The notes: generated by a model from the sequence alone, not told the origin. Positions 44,501 through 53,659 are shown, counted from the stretch's first letter. The stretch is 64,000 nucleotides of DNA from Chryseobacterium gotjawalense (GCF_030012525.1 NZ_CP124855.1:1612001-1676000); one strand, 5' to 3'. Numbers and translations are program-made.

Positions 44501-45002
44501 CTTTGTGATCACCGGTGACCACAGTATGCCGGAAATTACGCTGGAGTCGAAAATAGACCGGTACCATGTTCCTTTGTTGGTGTATTCGCCTCTTCTAAAG
44601 GAATCGAAACATTTTAAAAATACCGTAAGTCATTTTGATGTGGCGCCTTCAATTCTGGCTTATTATAGAGACAATTATACTATTTCAACTCCGTCTACCG
44701 TCACCTGGATGGGCAGAGGTCTTTCAGAAAAACCAAGAACTGACCAACTAAGAATTCCATTAATGCAGAGTAAAAATCAACTGATTGACTACGTTTACGG
44801 GAAATATCACCTGCAAAACAACCAGCTTTTACTTTTAAATAATCTGCAGGAAGATGGTGTAAATAATGAAACAGCTTTTAACAAAGCCACCGAGAGTTTC
44901 AAAGAGTTCAAAAATATGAATTCCCAGTTTTACCGCACTAAAAAGCTGATGCCGGATTCCGTGATCGCCAATTTCATCAAAAACACGCGATCAAAATTTT
45001 AA
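41562..45002 (+). CDS. GT2 glycosyltransferase fused to an LTA-synthase/sulfatase-type domain
   Basis: 1146 residues. After an N-terminal helix (about 8-32) comes a processive GT2 domain (about 60-330) with VIAPAYNES, IIINDGSKDDS, DVDCILEQD, GEDMELVVRMR and the processivity motif KQRNRW. Two to four helices follow (about 355-420), then five more between about 480 and 670. Residues about 745-1070 are an alkaline-phosphatase-superfamily domain of LtaS type: Glu754 (VLVEGLGH), nucleophile candidate Thr794 (SSGRTFAVLP), His914 (LSTHNPF) and Asp986/His987 (ITGDHSMPE). It should make a polymer with the GT part and add or move a phospho-group with the other, outside the membrane. Confidence 0.9.
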   Translation: MLVFSQIIYELIIWLFLLYGTAVFLVYGWIGIYALGAVIRYKKKNAFTDYSMIAANPNAPTFSVIAPAYNESMTIVENVRSLLSLYYHNLEIIIINDGSKDDSILKLIEAYELEAVSFFVQGEIETNKIREVYKSKNPAFKKLIIVDKDNGGKADALNVGVNISSGDYLVCIDVDCILEQDAILKLAKPFLEQTDKKLIACGGVIRLANNCKIENGKVTDVNIPKTLLGRTQALEYIRAFVLGRMAWSRASGLILISGAFGVFDRKIVLACGGYDRNTVGEDMELVVRMRKYMEEKKEPYEVITIPDPLCWTEAPETKAILKKQRNRWMRGTMETLWKHRKLMFNPKYGKLGMISLPYWFFFELLGPLIEFLGYVIFILFLILGIINWPFFIILFALVISSGFLFSIYGILVDLLCHQVYAKRKDFLTLIGVAISEPFYFHPLVVKAGVSGFIDYFKKSHAWGEMTRQGFNQNHSGLPFKKRIWAMLQRGLHQWAIFAGVFLLLFSLGTFAEWVWYRHTFQTLNSSVLGENLLLNNLIFVLKLILGSGLIYLILNFLNESWAKTLIIISFTFVVVSQYLLFIYFSESHNLLGADILYYSEAEMKQILEASGMLNFKNFALIGILIAISFIPFWFASKSSFKPKYVAAVFLGLGAISFSFPNDMMQSDHSNGLNEFDQNAAKSKWAYFLNSNIDNFISEHPELTAFGGDSNNFEINSEMLDQSFPFWRKENTPDFLGSYLNKSDKVPNLVFVLVEGLGHAYSSPNGYVGNFTPFIDSLAGKSLYWENNLSSSGRTFAVLPTITGSLPFGKNGFLEIEKTPDHFNLYTVLKSNGFETGFFYGGNSAFDRIKEFLEYSKVDHIVDEFSYDTPYQKLPSSVGGESWGYEDQAVFGKMLQVQKPMPKPYFDIILTLSTHNPFLINNAPYYEKLFTQRVNSNQLSNKQKKWALDNRKQLVSVLNLDDALNNFFRSYRKRDDFKNTIFVITGDHSMPEITLESKIDRYHVPLLVYSPLLKESKHFKNTVSHFDVAPSILAYYRDNYTISTPSTVTWMGRGLSEKPRTDQLRIPLMQSKNQLIDYVYGKYHLQNNQLLLLNNLQEDGVNNETAFNKATESFKEFKNMNSQFYRTKKLMPDSVIANFIKNTRSKF

Positions 45003-46237
45003 AACTTTTTGGTATATCCTAATGAAAAATCATACTGATTTCCCTTGGTTTTAGGCAAATATTCTGTATTATAATACATTGCAGAAATAGAGAAGAGGTT
45101 TGTTTTTTTCAGGGCAAAATTATATTCTCCGCCAATTTTGAAAGTTTTCAGTTTATAGATTTCATTTTCCAATAAATTGCTGAGATAACTTTCCGGACTG
45201 ATTCCGGTTCCGATTTGAAAAGCAAAATAATCCGCAGCTCCTTTGGTATAATAGCGAACCGTCCCCGTATAAGACTGAGAAATATTATCATTATCCGGCG
45301 TAATATAAGTCCTTAAATTAAACCAGAAATTCTTGTAATATTTCCCGACCGAGGCGGTATACATCCAAATATTATTGCTGAAGTAAAGTTGTCTGTAGCC
45401 TATTTCAGCTTCATAACTTTTCGGAAGATTCGCATTTAAAGAAACACCGCTTCTATATTTCGGAAAGATTCCGACATCATTGGAATAGCCCGCTCCAACA
45501 TACAGATAAAACATTTTAGACAATTTCGGATAAGCCTCAAGTTCAATCTGAGTACCGCTTGCCGCAAATTTATTGGCATAATTCCCTTTCAGAATCACCG
45601 ACCCGATTGGCGTAACTCTTTTGTAACTTAGCCCCACGATATGCCAGTCATCATCAAACTGTTTATCAAAATGAGAAAAATTATAGGTAATACCTATGGC
45701 ATTTTTAGAAGTAAAATCATTTATTTTAATGGAAAGAGCTCTGGCTTCTGTATTTTTAGGATTAATTCGCAGAAGAGTGTTGATTGTTTTTTCCGCCCCC
45801 GCATAATCTGAATTATTAAAATCGACTTTCGCCTTCAGCAATAGCAGCGCTTCCGATTGAGGATGGTATTCCAGTCCTTTATTCAGAATTTCTGTTGCTT
45901 TTGCATTTTGATCATTCCAATACTCCAGAGAACCGTACGCTATAAAAAAATCTTCATCGTGAACTTCCTTTTTCTGTAGTCCTTCAAAGACCTCTCTTGC
46001 AGAACTTAAATCATTGGTCCAGGTATAAAGTCTTCCTAAAAAAACAGAAATATCTGTATAATCCGGCGCTTTTTCCAATGCTGCCTTTGTAAGTTTAATG
46101 GCGGTGGGATAATCTTTCTGTTCAAAAGCTGCGTTCCGGGCTTCAACGAACAATTCATCAGCACTTAAACTTTGTTGGCTGTAGGCTGCAAAATGAAATA
46201 ACAATAGCATTAAAAAACCAAGATATTTTTTCATCAA
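44999..46237 (-). CDS. YaiO-family outer-membrane beta-barrel protein with TPR domain
   Basis: 412 residues. Signal peptide (about 1-20, ending AAYSQ), TPR-like helices (about 25-175: SADELFVEARNAAFEQKDYPTAI, LEKAPDYTDISVFLGRLYTW, ILNKGLEYHPQSEALLLLKAKV), then a C-terminal beta barrel (about 190-412) ending in the aromatic-rich DFSLGYTKKF. This TPR-plus-barrel layout is that of polysaccharide secretins such as PgaA. The gene is tail-to-tail with the glycosyltransferase, overlapping by 4 bp, so it is expressed separately but probably exports that product. Confidence 0.88.
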   Translation of the reverse strand: MMKKYLGFLMLLLFHFAAYSQQSLSADELFVEARNAAFEQKDYPTAIKLTKAALEKAPDYTDISVFLGRLYTWTNDLSSAREVFEGLQKKEVHDEDFFIAYGSLEYWNDQNAKATEILNKGLEYHPQSEALLLLKAKVDFNNSDYAGAEKTINTLLRINPKNTEARALSIKINDFTSKNAIGITYNFSHFDKQFDDDWHIVGLSYKRVTPIGSVILKGNYANKFAASGTQIELEAYPKLSKMFYLYVGAGYSNDVGIFPKYRSGVSLNANLPKSYEAEIGYRQLYFSNNIWMYTASVGKYYKNFWFNLRTYITPDNDNISQSYTGTVRYYTKGAADYFAFQIGTGISPESYLSNLLENEIYKLKTFKIGGEYNFALKKTNLFSISAMYYNTEYLPKTKGNQYDFSLGYTKKF

Positions 46238-46488
46238 ATTTTAAATAAAGGTTAAAAGAGATATTTTACATAAATTCAAAGAACAAATATATTGAACTTT
46301 TATTTAGTTATGCTTAATAATAAAAAGGTCAAACTTCTATTTTTCATTATTCAAAATGGTTTTATGCCCACAATTTAAAGACAGTAACTCACATTTAAGG
46401 CAATAAAAAAGGTAAACCCATTTTTTTTAAACCAGGAAATAACCGGAAAATATTGGCTTAATTTTCGCTTTTAATTTATAAACTGTTA

Positions 46489-47511
46489 ATGAAAAACCCT
46501 ACTTTTATTCGCCTCACCGACAAAGGAATATACTGCATTCCGGGTAAATTCTACATTGATCCCTGGAAACCCGTTGATCTGGCCGTAATTTCTCACGGGC
46601 ATGGTGACCACGCACGTTGGGGAATGAAAAAATATTTGTGCCATCAATTTACGAAGCCCATTTTAAAACATAGAGTTGGGCAAGATATTGAAATTCAAAC
46701 GGTGGAATATCGACAGGAAATTATTATTAATGGAGTGAAAGTTTCCTTACATCCTGCCGGACATATCATCGGATCAGCGCAGATCAGAATGGAGTACAAA
46801 GGGTATGTGATTGTCTTTTCCGGAGATTATAAAACAGACGACGACGGATTGTCTACGCCTTTTGAATTGGTTAAGTGCCACGAATTTATCACAGAAAGTA
46901 CTTTTGGATTACCAATTTATAACTGGTTAAAACCGCAGGAATATTCAGAATTAATGCAAAACTGGGTTCAACAAAATCGTGAAAACGGTAAAACGTCCGT
47001 CTTCATCGGTTATTCTTTAGGAAAAGCCCAACGGATTATGAAATCCATCGAAGGCAGCGGAAAGATTTTCGTTCATCAGTCGATCGGCAAACTCAATGAA
47101 GGAATAGAATCTGTGGGAATTCATTTACCTGAATATGAAACGCTGAATTTTCAGGAGAGTTTAAAATCAACCGATGGCGAAATCGTGATTTTACCGCCCG
47201 CATTATTTGATTCCAACATCATTAAAAAAATACCGAATCGTGCCACCGCGATCTGTTCCGGCTGGATGCAGGTTCGGGGTTCCAGAAGGTGGCGCTCCGC
47301 CGACGCCGGATTTGCAATTTCCGATCACGCAGACTGGAACGGATTAATTGAAACCGTGAAAGCCACCGAAGCCGAAAAAGTATATGTCACCCATGGACAA
47401 ATCGCCATATTTTCTAAATATTTAAACGAAATTGGAATCAATGCCGTAGAATTAAAAACCATTTTCGGAGATGAAGAAACCACCGAAAAAGAACTCCTAG
47501 AAACTAAATGA
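46489..47511 (+). CDS. Ligase-associated DNA exonuclease (metallo-beta-lactamase fold)
   Basis: 340 residues. Metal motif SHGHGDHARWG (about 33-43) replaces the classic HxHxDH, with further ligands in LHPAGHIIGSAQI (about 87-99), VIVFSGDYKTDD (about 103-114) and ISDHADWNGL and VYVTHG near the C-terminus. It belongs to the beta-CASP/Artemis-like group always found with this ATP-dependent ligase. Predicted DNA end-processing nuclease. Its stop overlaps the ligase start by 4 bp (ATGA). Confidence 0.92.
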   Translation: MKNPTFIRLTDKGIYCIPGKFYIDPWKPVDLAVISHGHGDHARWGMKKYLCHQFTKPILKHRVGQDIEIQTVEYRQEIIINGVKVSLHPAGHIIGSAQIRMEYKGYVIVFSGDYKTDDDGLSTPFELVKCHEFITESTFGLPIYNWLKPQEYSELMQNWVQQNRENGKTSVFIGYSLGKAQRIMKSIEGSGKIFVHQSIGKLNEGIESVGIHLPEYETLNFQESLKSTDGEIVILPPALFDSNIIKKIPNRATAICSGWMQVRGSRRWRSADAGFAISDHADWNGLIETVKATEAEKVYVTHGQIAIFSKYLNEIGINAVELKTIFGDEETTEKELLETK

Positions 47512-49088
47512 AAGATTTTGCCCAACTCATCAATGCGCTCGACAGCACCAACAAAACAACCGCGAAAGTAGAGGCGATGGTTTCTTACCTGAACACCGCA
47601 AATGCCAATGACAAGTTGTGGTTCCTGGCTTTATTTACCGGCAAAAGACCGAAAAGACCGGTAAACACCAATCTTTTAAAGCAATGGGCTTTAGAAATCA
47701 CGCAACTTCCGGAGTGGCTTTTTGTAGAATCGTATGCTGCCGTGGGCGATTTGGGCGAAACATTATCACTGATCCTTCCCAACGCCGAAAACCAAACCGA
47801 CAAACCGTTAACACAATGGATGACCGAATTGAATGCCTTAAAAGACCAAACCGATGATGAAAAGAAAAAGTATGTCCTGGAATCCTGGAACGGTTTGAAT
47901 CATGTGGAACGATTCATCTTTAACAAATTAATTGGCGGAAGTTTTCGAATCGGAGTTTCTAAAAAACTGTTGATCAATGCACTGTCAAAATATTCCGGTG
48001 TTGAAACCAATATTCTGATGCACAGCATTATGGGAAAATGGAAAATTGACGAAGAGAATTTTGACGATTTAATCCTGGGAACCCATATCAATCCGGATGC
48101 TTCCAAACCTTATCCTTTTTGTCTGGCATATCCTTTAGAAAAAGAAATTCAGGAATTGGGCAACCGAAAAAACTGGCAGGCAGAATTTAAATGGGATGGC
48201 ATCCGCGGACAGTTCATCAGGCGAAATGAAGAAATATTTATTTGGTCGCGCGGCGAAGAATTGGTCACAGAACAGTTTCCCGAAATTGTTTCCGCGTTAA
48301 AAGAAGTGGAAGGTAATTTTGTAATCGATGGTGAAATTCTCGTGGTGAAAGACGACAGAGTTCTTAATTTTAATGAACTGCAGAAGCGCCTGAACCGAAA
48401 AACAATTCCTAAAAAAATGCTGGAAGAACTTCCGGTTCATATTTTTGTTTATGACATTTTGGAACTGGAATTTGAGGATCTCAGAGAAAGGTCTTTGTCC
48501 GAAAGACGACTGCTTTTAGAAAATTTACTTGCAGATTCCCCAGTCCAGAATATTAAAATATCAGAAATCATTCATACTGAAACGTGGGAAGAATTAGCCC
48601 AAATCAGGGAAAACTCTCGGGACAATAATTCTGAAGGTTTAATGTTAAAAGAGACAAATTCCCGATATCATGCCGGCAGAAAAAAAGGCGACTGGTGGAA
48701 ATGGAAAGTCAGTCCTCTCACGATTGATGCGGTATTAATTTACGCTCAAAAAGGTTCCGGCCGCCGAAGCAGCTATTATACTGACTATACTTTTGCAGTA
48801 AAAAATGATGATAAACTCGTCACCATCACGAAAGCTTATTCAGGTTTGACAGACAAAGAAATTATGGAAGTCAGCAAATTTGTGAACAAAAACGCCATCG
48901 AAAAATTTGGGCCGGTCCGAACTGTAAAACCTGAACTGGTTTTTGAAATCGCTTTCGAAGGAATCGGTTTCAGCAGCCGGCATAAAAGTGGCGTGGCATT
49001 GCGGTTCCCGCGAATCGTCCGTTGGCGCCGGGATAAAACAGCCGACGAAATTGATGACCTTGAGGAAATTAAGAAACTGATTACTTAA
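47508..49088 (+). CDS. ATP-dependent DNA ligase
   Basis: 526 residues. N-terminal DNA-binding domain (about 1-200), adenylation domain with catalytic motif I FKWDGIRGQ (Lys228), motif III-like VIDGEILV and FVYDILELE, motif IV LMLKETNS, motif V WWKWKV, and an OB-fold tail (about 410-526). It seals nicks using ATP and is distinct from the NAD-dependent LigA that handles replication. Part of a four-gene repair operon. Confidence 0.94.
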   Translation: MKDFAQLINALDSTNKTTAKVEAMVSYLNTANANDKLWFLALFTGKRPKRPVNTNLLKQWALEITQLPEWLFVESYAAVGDLGETLSLILPNAENQTDKPLTQWMTELNALKDQTDDEKKKYVLESWNGLNHVERFIFNKLIGGSFRIGVSKKLLINALSKYSGVETNILMHSIMGKWKIDEENFDDLILGTHINPDASKPYPFCLAYPLEKEIQELGNRKNWQAEFKWDGIRGQFIRRNEEIFIWSRGEELVTEQFPEIVSALKEVEGNFVIDGEILVVKDDRVLNFNELQKRLNRKTIPKKMLEELPVHIFVYDILELEFEDLRERSLSERRLLLENLLADSPVQNIKISEIIHTETWEELAQIRENSRDNNSEGLMLKETNSRYHAGRKKGDWWKWKVSPLTIDAVLIYAQKGSGRRSSYYTDYTFAVKNDDKLVTITKAYSGLTDKEIMEVSKFVNKNAIEKFGPVRTVKPELVFEIAFEGIGFSSRHKSGVALRFPRIVRWRRDKTADEIDDLEEIKKLIT

Positions 49089-49237
49089 TTTTTAAAACCC
49101 CGAAAGACCTCATAATTTTTTAATATAATTTTGTTAAAAAGTAAGACGTATGGTACCATTAAAAAAAAAAAATTCGTTTATTTTAATAGTGAAAAACAGT
49201 AGTGAAACTGGTGTTTCAAAATATATTTAAATTCTGA

Positions 49238-51691
49238 ATGACCGAAAAATTTAAAAATTCCACAGGTTTCCAGATCATCGAAAAATGGATGGAAGACAAA
49301 GACCGCGAACCCTTTGGTTTTCAGTCTGAAACGTGGTATAAATTTTCCCAGAATTATTCGGGAATGGTGATCGCGCCAACAGGTTTTGGAAAAACATTCT
49401 CGGTTTTTTTAGCCGTCGTCATCGATTATATGAACAATCCGGACCATTACAAATCCGGCATGAAACTTCTGTGGATTACGCCACTGCGCGCCTTAGCAAA
49501 AGATATTGCAAAAGCGATGAGCGAAGCTTTGGAAGAAATCGGATTAGACTGGGAAGTTGCCGTGAGAAATGGTGATACGCCAAAAGAAATTCGGGCGAAG
49601 CAGACCAAAAAAATGCCTGATATTTTGATCATAACGCCCGAAAGTCTGCATCTGCTTTTAGCCCAAAAACAACACCAGAAATTTTTCAAAAATCTTCAGT
49701 GCATCGTTGTTGATGAATGGCATGAGTTGCTGAGTTCGAAACGAGGCGTGATGACCGAACTGGTCGTTTCACGGATTTTTAGTTATCAGAAAAAATTAAA
49801 AATATGGGGAATCACGGCAACCATCGGAAATCTGGACGAAGCCATGGAAGTCCTCATTCCCTACCCGATTAAAAAAACTAAAATTGTTGCCAAAGAAAAA
49901 AAGAAAATCGAAATCAAATCTATTTTCCCCGATGATGTCGAAGTTTTGCCTTGGGCCGGACATTTAGGAACGAAACTCGCTGATAAAATAATTCCTATTA
50001 TTCTGGAAAGTCAAACGACTTTGGTGTTTACCAATACCCGAAGTCAGGCCGAAATGTGGTATCAGGTTTTGCTGACTGAGCATCCCGATTTTGCGGGACA
50101 GATCGCTATTCATCACAGTTCGGTGGATAAAGATATCCGGATTTGGATTGAAGAAAATTTATCTTCAGGATATTTAAAAGCCGTCATATCCACCTCATCG
50201 CTGGATTTGGGCGTAGATTTCAAACCCGTTGACACTGTTATTCAAATTGGTTCCAGCAAAGGAATTGCAAGATTTTTACAACGCGCCGGCCGAAGCGGAC
50301 ATTCGCCTTTCGAAACTTCAAAAATCTATTTTGTTCCGACCCATTCTTTAGAATTAATCGAAGTTGCAGCTTTAAAGGAAGCCGTGAAACAAAATAAAAT
50401 CGAACCGCGGGAACCGCTCGTTTTATGTTATGATGTTTTACTTCAATTTGTCTTAACTCTGGCGGTTGGCGATGGCTTTAATGAAAATGAAACATTTAAT
50501 CAAATCACCCAAACCAACGCTTTTAAAGAACTTTCACCTGAAGAATGGAACTGGATTTTGACATTCATTACCGTTGGCGGAAAATTAAAAAACTACGAAG
50601 AATATCATAAAGTTGTTATCGAAAACTCTTTATATAAAGTCACTTCGCGCAGAATTGCAATGTTACACCGCATGAATATTGGTGCGATTGTGAGTGATTC
50701 CATGCTAAAAGTCAAGTTTTTTGGTGGCGGATACGTAGGAATGATCGAAGAGTATTTTATTTCTAAATTAAAGAAAAACGATAAGTTTGTTTTGGCCGGA
50801 AGAGTTCTTGAAGTTTCCCACGTCAAAGAAATGACCGTCTACGTTCGGAACTCCAGCGGAAAAGGAATCGTCCCGAGTTATTTGGGCGGAAGATTACCGT
50901 TATCCTCCTATTTGAGCGGTTTTCTGAGACAAAAACTTTCGGAATCTCTCAACGCGAAATCTTCTGAAAAAGAACTGCGGTTTTTGCATCCACTTCTGGT
51001 AAGCCAACAGGAAAATTCACATATTCCAAGCGAAAACGAGTTTTTGGTTGAACGCATCAAAACCCGCGAAGGCCATCATCTGTTTATGTACCCGTTTGAA
51101 GGCAGATTGATTCACGAAGTGATGTCGGCATTGGTTGCCTACCGAATTTCCAGGATTTCACCCATTTCTTTTTCAATTGCGATGAATGATTACGGTTTTG
51201 AACTATTTTCGAAAATAGAAATTCCGTTAAGTGAAGAAAATATTCATGAAATATTATCCAAAGAACATTTAATCCGCGATGTTATGGCGTCGGTCAATTC
51301 CACCGAAATGGCCAGACGGAAGTTTCGGGACATCGCAGTAATTTCGGGAATGGTCATCAGAACTTATCCCGGACAGCAGAAAAACAATAAAAATTTACAA
51401 TCCTCTTCAGGTTTAATATTTAATGTGCTGGAGGATTACGATCCCGAAAATTTATTATTAAAGCAGGCATATTCCGAAGTTTTTTTTCAGCAGATCGATG
51501 AAGCGAGATTGGTTTCAGCCTTTGATCGCATTCATAAAAGTGAAATTATTATTAAAAATTCAAATACCTTTACGCCCTTAAGTTTTCCAATTAAAGTTGA
51601 CAGTCTGCGCCAAAGTTTGAGCAGCGAAGATCTGAAAGCCCGCATTCTGAGAATGAAAATGGAAGCCCTGAAAAAGAAAATGAAAAAATGA
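49238..51691 (+). CDS. Ligase-associated DEXH-box helicase (Lhr-like)
   Basis: 817 residues. Helicase core (about 25-440): Walker A APTGFGKTF (46-54), DEXH box VVDEWHEL (about 157-164), motif III ITATIG, and motifs V and VI TSSLDLGVDF and QRAGRSGHS (about 325-355). The Lhr-type winged-helix and core domains fill about 450-800. It should unwind DNA ends or hybrids for the nuclease and ligase. A 149-bp gap separates it from the ligase gene; its stop overlaps pdeM by 4 bp. Confidence 0.93.
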   Translation: MTEKFKNSTGFQIIEKWMEDKDREPFGFQSETWYKFSQNYSGMVIAPTGFGKTFSVFLAVVIDYMNNPDHYKSGMKLLWITPLRALAKDIAKAMSEALEEIGLDWEVAVRNGDTPKEIRAKQTKKMPDILIITPESLHLLLAQKQHQKFFKNLQCIVVDEWHELLSSKRGVMTELVVSRIFSYQKKLKIWGITATIGNLDEAMEVLIPYPIKKTKIVAKEKKKIEIKSIFPDDVEVLPWAGHLGTKLADKIIPIILESQTTLVFTNTRSQAEMWYQVLLTEHPDFAGQIAIHHSSVDKDIRIWIEENLSSGYLKAVISTSSLDLGVDFKPVDTVIQIGSSKGIARFLQRAGRSGHSPFETSKIYFVPTHSLELIEVAALKEAVKQNKIEPREPLVLCYDVLLQFVLTLAVGDGFNENETFNQITQTNAFKELSPEEWNWILTFITVGGKLKNYEEYHKVVIENSLYKVTSRRIAMLHRMNIGAIVSDSMLKVKFFGGGYVGMIEEYFISKLKKNDKFVLAGRVLEVSHVKEMTVYVRNSSGKGIVPSYLGGRLPLSSYLSGFLRQKLSESLNAKSSEKELRFLHPLLVSQQENSHIPSENEFLVERIKTREGHHLFMYPFEGRLIHEVMSALVAYRISRISPISFSIAMNDYGFELFSKIEIPLSEENIHEILSKEHLIRDVMASVNSTEMARRKFRDIAVISGMVIRTYPGQQKNNKNLQSSSGLIFNVLEDYDPENLLLKQAYSEVFFQQIDEARLVSAFDRIHKSEIIIKNSNTFTPLSFPIKVDSLRQSLSSEDLKARILRMKMEALKKKMKK

Positions 51692-52332
51692 ATCTGCAGA
51701 CTATAGAAAAAACCGTTCAGAAAGAAAACCTCATTTTCACCAATCAGCGTGCTCTTTTTTGGACGGGAAACAAATCATTAATTATCAGTGATTTACACTT
51801 AGGAAAAACCGCTTATTTTAGAAAAAACGGTATTCCGGTTCCGTCGGATATTTTAGAAGATGATCTGGAAAGACTGGATTTTTTAATTCAACATTTTGAA
51901 GCAGAGCAACTTATCGTTGTCGGTGATTTTTTGCACGCCGGAAAAAACGCAGATTTCAAAATATTTGAAGAATGGCGAACGTTAAATAGTACCCTGAAAA
52001 TTATTTTAATTAAAGGAAATCATGATATAAAAAATGCTGACTTTTTACTTGATTTAAACATCAGCATCATTGAAAATTCTCTTTATACCAAACCTTTTAC
52101 TTTTATTCATATCCCGGAAAATTCAGAAAATAAGTTTTCAATTTCCGGACATCTTCATCCCGGAGTTACGGTAAAACTGGAAAAACGAAAAACTGTAAGA
52201 TTGCCTTGTTTTCGGCTTTCAGAAAATCAGTTAATTCTTCCGGCATTCAGTAAATTTACCGGCCTGGACACGCAGTCCTGTCAGGATTTTGAATGTATTG
52301 CCTTTACGGAAGATTTGATTTTCGAACTTTAA
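51688..52332 (+). CDS. pdeM: Ligase-associated metallophosphoesterase PdeM
   Basis: 214 residues. Calcineurin-type metal motifs: ISDLHLGK (about 29-36), VGDFLHAGKN (about 74-83), KGNHD (about 110-114) and SGHLHPG (about 152-158). It is the fourth member of the ligase-associated set, with phosphodiesterase or endonuclease activity predicted. Its ATG overlaps the helicase stop, so translation is coupled. Confidence 0.92.
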   Translation: MNLQTIEKTVQKENLIFTNQRALFWTGNKSLIISDLHLGKTAYFRKNGIPVPSDILEDDLERLDFLIQHFEAEQLIVVGDFLHAGKNADFKIFEEWRTLNSTLKIILIKGNHDIKNADFLLDLNISIIENSLYTKPFTFIHIPENSENKFSISGHLHPGVTVKLEKRKTVRLPCFRLSENQLILPAFSKFTGLDTQSCQDFECIAFTEDLIFEL

Positions 52333-52405
52333 ATTCAAGTTCAAAAAGCTGAATTTTAGATGACTGAAAAAATAGAGCCTTTTACTTGATGATTAATCAA
52401 AATTT

Positions 52406-53659
52406 CTAATATTGCTCCCGAATTAAAATCTCAACCAAATCCTGTAAAACTCTCTGCGACACAAAATTGACGAAATCATTTCGCTCGAAATGTGGAAGAT
52501 GTAAACGATTGGTTTTTTCGAAATCATTAACCCGAATCGAGTAAAAAGCAGTTCCGATTTCATTATTGAATTCATCAGAATTCGGTCCGGAAACACCTGT
52601 GGTAGAAAGCGATATATTCGTTTTGAAAAGCTTTTGAGCACCCAAACTCATTTCCTGTGCAACTTCTTCAGAAACCACTGTTTTCTCCTGAATCGTTTTT
52701 TCAGAAACGCCCAGAATTTCTATTTTTTTGTGATAATCGTAAGCGATAATTCCACCAAGGAAATAAGTAGAACTTCCTGAAATTGAAGTGAGTAATTTTG
52801 AAAGTTCGCCGCCGGTACAACTTTCAGCTGTAGAAACCGTGAGCTTTTTTTCATCTAAAATTTCTTTTAAAATTTCCTGAATATCGTCACCGTTCCAGGA
52901 AATGACATGATTGCCGATTAAAGGATTTAATTTCTGAACTTCCTCTTCAATCCGCAGTTCGAGTTCTTTCTGATTTTTACCCTGAGCAGTTAAGCGCAAT
53001 TTAATTCGGTTTCCCACGGGAAGATATGAAAGCGAAATATCCTTTGGTAAAGCCAATTCCCAACTTTCAATTTGTTCAGATAATACACTTTCAGGAATTC
53101 CGACCACAGAAATAGTGTGCGTTACAATGTAATTCAAACTCCATTTTTCGGCGAGAAAAGGAATGATTTTATGTTTAATCAAAGGTTTTACCTCGAACGG
53201 AACTCCGGGCATACAAATGGTAATCTTTCCATTTTCCTGAATCATCTGACAGGGCGCGCTTCCGTTCTCGTTTTGAAAAATAAAGGCTTTGCTTAAGACT
53301 TCGGCCTGTGGTTTATTGAGTTCTAAAAGATGGGCACGGTTTCTTTTCTCAAATAACCTCCGCAAATGGTCGTAAGTTTCGGGATCCAGAATGATTTCAT
53401 CATTAAAGAATTCTTTAAAAGCGGTTTTGGTTTTATCGTCTTTGGTAGGGCCCAAACCGCCGGTCGTAATCACCAAATCTGCCATTTCAAAAGCTGATTT
53501 CAGGTTTCTTTTAATGCTTTCTATTTCATCGGAAACCGTTAAAATCTGCACCACCGGAATTCCGATTTTCTTGAGTTCGGCTGCGATGAAATTAGAATTG
53601 GTATCGACTGTATTTCCCGACAAAATTTCGTCGCCTATGGTGATGAGAACTGCTTTCAT
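52406..53659 (-). CDS. cinA: CinA: competence/damage-inducible protein, NMN amidohydrolase
   Basis: 417 residues, full two-domain length. The N-terminal MoaB/MogA-like domain (about 1-170) has ITIGDEILSGNTVDTNSNF and VITTGGLGPTKDDKT. The C-terminal PncC domain (about 255-417) has VSTAESCTGGELSKLLTSISGSS and TTGVSGPNS. It deamidates nicotinamide mononucleotide for NAD recycling and hydrolyses ADP-ribose. Single gene; not next to recA here. It runs toward, and is convergent with, the ligase-associated operon. Confidence 0.95.
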   Translation of the reverse strand: MKAVLITIGDEILSGNTVDTNSNFIAAELKKIGIPVVQILTVSDEIESIKRNLKSAFEMADLVITTGGLGPTKDDKTKTAFKEFFNDEIILDPETYDHLRRLFEKRNRAHLLELNKPQAEVLSKAFIFQNENGSAPCQMIQENGKITICMPGVPFEVKPLIKHKIIPFLAEKWSLNYIVTHTISVVGIPESVLSEQIESWELALPKDISLSYLPVGNRIKLRLTAQGKNQKELELRIEEEVQKLNPLIGNHVISWNGDDIQEILKEILDEKKLTVSTAESCTGGELSKLLTSISGSSTYFLGGIIAYDYHKKIEILGVSEKTIQEKTVVSEEVAQEMSLGAQKLFKTNISLSTTGVSGPNSDEFNNEIGTAFYSIRVNDFEKTNRLHLPHFERNDFVNFVSQRVLQDLVEILIREQY

